From Bacteroidales bacterium (GTDB lineage Bacteria > Bacteroidota > Bacteroidia > Bacteroidales > UBA10428): a stretch of DNA of 8,391 nucleotides. Positions 5,408 through 8,391 of this stretch are shown in pieces. A program made the position numbers and the translations under genes. Every line of letters starts with the position of its first letter. The stretch's first letter is position 1. The DNA lies in the NCBI GenBank assembly GCA_030626465.1, contig DAOUOU010000119.1, positions 1 to 8,391 of the forward strand. The letters are read 5' to 3'. The notes beneath the pieces were generated by a model. It saw only the letters and a program-made list of their open reading frames with translations. It had not been told where the DNA came from and made no database searches.

Positions 5408-7981
5408 ATGTGCAAAAGAATGATATTTGTTTTAACAGGAATTGTAATTGTTGCATCTTCACATGTCAGCTCGCAGAATTATGACAGATCAATTCAGTAT
5501 CTGTTTCCCCTGCCTGAGAGTAAAATGGTCTCTCCAAAAGCCAATATTCTCCTTCGTATAGAAGGTGTTTATTTTGATAAGAGAGAATCAGAAATTTTTA
5601 AGATAACAGGAAATATTCATGGGGATTACAGTGGAAAGGTTGCTACCTCTGACGATCTGAAAACCTGTATTTTTAAATCCGACAAACCTTTTCTTAAGGG
5701 TGAGGAAATAACTGTGTTCCTTCGCCTGGAACAGTTTGGAATTCCTGATTACTCCTATGCATTCCAGGTGTCAAGCTCAAGCCAGGATCATCCGGTTTAT
5801 CCATCTCATCGTATTCCAGACAAAAGTGACAGGAAAAACAGGTCTGTTGCTCTTCAAAAAACCGCATCGTTAATTGACAAGGCAGATGTACCTCATGTAA
5901 TAAATGGTGTAGCAGTGCCAGGCGACTTTCCTTATTTTGAGCCTGCCATAATTGAACAGACTGCTCCGGGCTATATTTTTCTAAGTAACATGTCAACCCC
6001 TTCTTATATCCTTATTCTGGAGAATGATGGAACTCCTGTTTTCTATCGGAAAATTGCGGAGAATTCAATGGATTTTAAGCCACAGCCAACAGGTTTACTT
6101 ACGCGATACGCAAGAGAAATTGTGGATGGTTTTGTAGGTTTGGATAAGCATTACAATATTGTTGATACTTTTTTATGCCAGAACGGATATTTTACTGACG
6201 AACATGATATTCAACTGACTTCCGAAGGACATGTCATTTTAATTGCATTGGATATACAGGCGGTCGATATGAGTGCACTGGTGCCTGGTGGGAAACCTAA
6301 TGCTTTGGTAATGGGCAATCACGTACAGGAAATTGATCAAAACAACAACGTAGTTTTCGAATGGAGGAGCTGGGATAATTTTGAAATAACAGATGCTGTT
6401 CATGAAAACCTTACGTTATATCTTATCGACTATGTCCATATGAATTCAGTAGCTGTAGATTACGATGGGCATATTGTTATTTCAAGCCGACATTTAAATG
6501 AGTGCACGAAAATTAACCGTCAGACAGGTGATATAATCTGGAGACTTGGTGGTGAAAACAATCAGTTCAATTTTATTAACGATGACGACCGGATTTCTTA
6601 TCAGCACGATTTCCGGCCGGTACCGGGAGTGCCGGGAAATTATACAATGATGGACAATGGCAATTTTCATCAACTGAAATATTCAAGAGGAGTTGAATTT
6701 AGTCTTGACACCGATAATATGATTGCGGAAAAAGTATGGGAATACAGGAATGCGCCAAATGATTTTTTTGCTCAATGGATGGGAAGTGTTCAGCGATTGC
6801 CTAATGGCAATACTCTTATCAACTGGGCTGACCAGTTGTTGCCAAAGGCAACAGAAGTGACGCAGGCGGGCGATGTAGTATACGAAGCGGACTTTATTAA
6901 TTCAACAGTTTGTTACCGTACTTCCCGCTTTGAATGGGATGGTATGCTCACTGAACCCTATTTGGTTGCGGAAGCTTATCCCGCATGGATAACACTTATA
7001 TTCAATAAGTTTGGTGATGATGACGTGAAACACTACAATGTATATGGTGGGAAATCCCCACAACCTACTGATCTGATAACACAAACTGCGAATACATGGA
7101 TCAACCTTTCAGCGCTTGACAACAATGCGACGTACTATTTTAGAGTTACTTCAGTCAGCAATTCCGATGTAGAAAGCGATTACTCGAATACTGAACAGCT
7201 TTATGTTAATTTTACCGAACCGGGAGGGAATTTTATTTTAAATGGCGATTTTAATGAAGGAGATACTCACTGGGATTTGGGAATCGATGAAGATGCAGAT
7301 GCTACAGGAAACGTGAATGGGGAGGGATACTACCATTTTAATATCAGTAATGGTGGCTCAGAACCCTCGCATATCCAGCTTCAGCAGGGCAATCTGCCCC
7401 TTCAAAATGGCCTTGAGTACAAATTTGAATTTGATGCCTATTCCGTAAGCGCACGTATTATTGAAGCCAAAATCACCAGGGCAACAGATCCCTTTATAAA
7501 TTACGGACAAATTGGACCTACTTTTATCGCGTTTCGTGAAAATCATTACATATATGTTTTTACCATGGAAGACCCGAGTGACCTTGAAGCACGTGTTGTT
7601 ATCAATTGCGGAAATGATGCGGGAGATGTTTACATTGACAATCTCTCCCTGACTCAAACCGGTATATCCGGTCTGGATGAAGTGGAGTTGTCAGAGGATA
7701 CAAGGAGAATGTATTGCACCTATAATTCAATGGATCAGTTTTTATCGATTTATTATTATTTAAGTGAACCAGGTGATATCTTTGTGGAAATATATTCGAT
7801 TCTTGGAGTAAAACAATATGAGAGTAGCATGGGAAGAAAGGACATAGGAAAACACAATGAACTGATTTCTCTTCCGGTTAAAACTCCCGGGACCTATATT
7901 TGTGTGATTAGAAACAGCTCAACTACTCATAATTATCCCAACGCATGGACTCTGAAATTTAATGTTGCGGAAATACCCTAG
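5408..7981 (+). CDS. Secreted arylsulfotransferase-like beta-propeller protein with FnIII, CBM-like and T9SS sorting domains
   Basis: Arylsulfotransferases move a sulfate group between phenolic compounds without PAPS, using a histidine in a six-bladed propeller. Layout of the 857 residues: signal peptide about 1-22; Ig-like N-terminal domain about 25-125; linker; propeller about 173-512; fibronectin-III-like domain about 514-604; jelly-roll carbohydrate-binding-like domain about 606-750 (NGDFN at 612-616, YIDNLSL at 742-748); type A T9SS sorting domain about 766-857 (PGTYICV). Residues matching the E. coli enzyme's active site appear in order: His266 (EHDI), His344 and Asn346 (HMNS), Arg361 (SSRH) and His400 (YQHD), the likely sulfohistidine. 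The disulfide pair near that histidine is not evident; only Cys366 lies between Arg361 and His400. Start: ATG 5408 keeps Lys3-Arg4 in the signal peptide, but AGAAGG is 1 base away and suits ATG 5420 (Met5) better. The substrate is unknown, and sulfotransfer is inferred from conserved residues. Confidence 0.85.
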   Translation: MCKRMIFVLTGIVIVASSHVSSQNYDRSIQYLFPLPESKMVSPKANILLRIEGVYFDKRESEIFKITGNIHGDYSGKVATSDDLKTCIFKSDKPFLKGEEITVFLRLEQFGIPDYSYAFQVSSSSQDHPVYPSHRIPDKSDRKNRSVALQKTASLIDKADVPHVINGVAVPGDFPYFEPAIIEQTAPGYIFLSNMSTPSYILILENDGTPVFYRKIAENSMDFKPQPTGLLTRYAREIVDGFVGLDKHYNIVDTFLCQNGYFTDEHDIQLTSEGHVILIALDIQAVDMSALVPGGKPNALVMGNHVQEIDQNNNVVFEWRSWDNFEITDAVHENLTLYLIDYVHMNSVAVDYDGHIVISSRHLNECTKINRQTGDIIWRLGGENNQFNFINDDDRISYQHDFRPVPGVPGNYTMMDNGNFHQLKYSRGVEFSLDTDNMIAEKVWEYRNAPNDFFAQWMGSVQRLPNGNTLINWADQLLPKATEVTQAGDVVYEADFINSTVCYRTSRFEWDGMLTEPYLVAEAYPAWITLIFNKFGDDDVKHYNVYGGKSPQPTDLITQTANTWINLSALDNNATYYFRVTSVSNSDVESDYSNTEQLYVNFTEPGGNFILNGDFNEGDTHWDLGIDEDADATGNVNGEGYYHFNISNGGSEPSHIQLQQGNLPLQNGLEYKFEFDAYSVSARIIEAKITRATDPFINYGQIGPTFIAFRENHYIYVFTMEDPSDLEARVVINCGNDAGDVYIDNLSLTQTGISGLDEVELSEDTRRMYCTYNSMDQFLSIYYYLSEPGDIFVEIYSILGVKQYESSMGRKDIGKHNELISLPVKTPGTYICVIRNSSTTHNYPNAWTLKFNVAEIP

Positions 7982-8098
7982 TCAATTAGCTGAATGATAG
8001 CAGAAGCCGTGAATCCTTGTTTCAGTTGAATTAAATGTATTGATAAAAATTAAATATTAAGTGAAATAGAATAAAACTAAGCCTTAAAATATAAAGTT
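7982..8098 (+). other. Intergenic gap between the two arylsulfotransferase-like genes
   Basis: The gap is 117 bp and becomes very A/T-rich from about 8030 onward. A 9-pair stem with two G-U pairs can be drawn between 7986-7994 and 8021-8029, but its loop is 26 bases and no T-tract follows, so it is not a convincing terminator. No clear TTTG / TAnnTTTG promoter pair is visible. The second gene may therefore be co-transcribed with the first or have its own weak promoter here. Confidence 0.4.
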
Positions 8099-8391
8099 AT
8101 GAAAGCACAAAAAACCTTATTTCTCTCATTAGTATCTGCTTTGTTATTGATGAATCATTTGACATTCGGTCAGTTGCCGGATAATTTTCCTGACATTACA
8201 GCGAATATTTATTATGAAGATTCTCTGGCTTCCGGGAAAATATTTTTAACCGTATCCGGAAATTATGAAGGTATTGGCTACTATATCATGATACTTGAAA
8301 ATGATGGCACACCTGTTGACCACCTTGAGCTTGGCAATGACTATTCGTACGACTTTAAAGTTCAACCAGATGGGCGCCTGACATTTAACCA
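8099..8391 (+). CDS. Secreted arylsulfotransferase-like paralogue, N-terminal part (runs off the window)
   Basis: An open frame from ATG 8099-8101 continues without a stop to the window end, giving 97 complete codons. Residues 1-25 form a signal peptide: Lys2 and Lys5, then a Leu-rich core, ending near FGQ, where cleavage is likely. The mature part aligns with propeller residues from about 173 of the preceding gene. Shared blocks in the same order are (D/N)FP, IFL, ILENDGTPV, DFK.QP and G.LT. ILENDGTPV is identical over nine residues, so the two are paralogues. This copy goes from signal peptide straight into the propeller and lacks the Ig-like N-terminal domain of about 130 residues. Catalytic residues and any C-terminal sorting domain would lie beyond the window. 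No Shine-Dalgarno is seen; the upstream bases are A/T-rich. Family assignment rests on similarity to the neighbour. Confidence 0.82.
   Translation, partial: MKAQKTLFLSLVSALLLMNHLTFGQLPDNFPDITANIYYEDSLASGKIFLTVSGNYEGIGYYIMILENDGTPVDHLELGNDYSYDFKVQPDGRLTFN

Noticed and set aside
7358..7657. Minus-strand open frame of 99 codons inside the large secreted-protein gene, and similar frames antisense to hypF and ald
   Set aside because: They lie wholly within strongly conserved coding sequence on the other strand, show no recognisable domain, and behave as shadow frames.
7986..8029. Stem downstream of the first arylsulfotransferase-like gene
   Set aside because: Nine pairs including two G-U, a 26-base loop and no following T-run make it too weak to call a terminator.

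Overview
The window looks like chromosomal DNA of an anaerobic or facultatively anaerobic member of the Bacteroidota. The base composition is moderately AT-rich, start codons mostly lack a strong Shine-Dalgarno sequence, Rex is present, and the large secreted protein ends in a domain resembling a type IX secretion (Por) C-terminal sorting domain. That secretion system is known only from this phylum. The genus cannot be fixed from the sequence alone.

Layout. Positions 43-3368, minus strand, hold a hydrogenase-maturation cluster read hypF, hypC, hypD. The genes are 3 bases apart or overlap by 4, so they are almost certainly one transcript. HypF makes the thiocarboxamide precursor of cyanide, and HypC and HypD assemble the Fe(CN)2CO unit of [NiFe]-hydrogenases. 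Divergent from hypF, only 44 bp away, lies rex (3413-4042, plus), an NADH/NAD+-sensing repressor. It converges on ald (4045-5157, minus), alanine dehydrogenase, with 2 bases between the stop codons. After a 250-bp divergent intergenic region come two genes on the plus strand. The first (5408-7981) is an 857-residue exported protein: an arylsulfotransferase-type beta-propeller, a fibronectin-III-like domain, a carbohydrate-binding-like beta-sandwich and a sorting domain. The second begins at 8099, runs off the window end, and encodes a signal peptide followed by the start of the same propeller family, so it is a tandem paralogue.

The most anomalous sequence is at the left edge. Bases 1-78 are an inverted copy (77 of 78 identical) of bases 154-231, which lie inside hypD. 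The HypD reading frame runs into this copy and stops early, losing roughly the last third of the protein. An assembly or amplification fold-back chimera at a contig end is the simplest explanation; a real inverted duplication that breaks hypD is the alternative.

Functionally, hyp, rex and ald suit an organism that balances NADH by hydrogen metabolism and by reductive amination of pyruvate. The secreted arylsulfotransferase-like pair is a separate module, possibly acting on sulfated or phenolic substrates outside the cell. I see no RNA genes, CRISPR arrays or insertion sequences. Nothing here can be confidently called a wholly new system; the least familiar object is the multidomain arylsulfotransferase-like protein and its paralogue.
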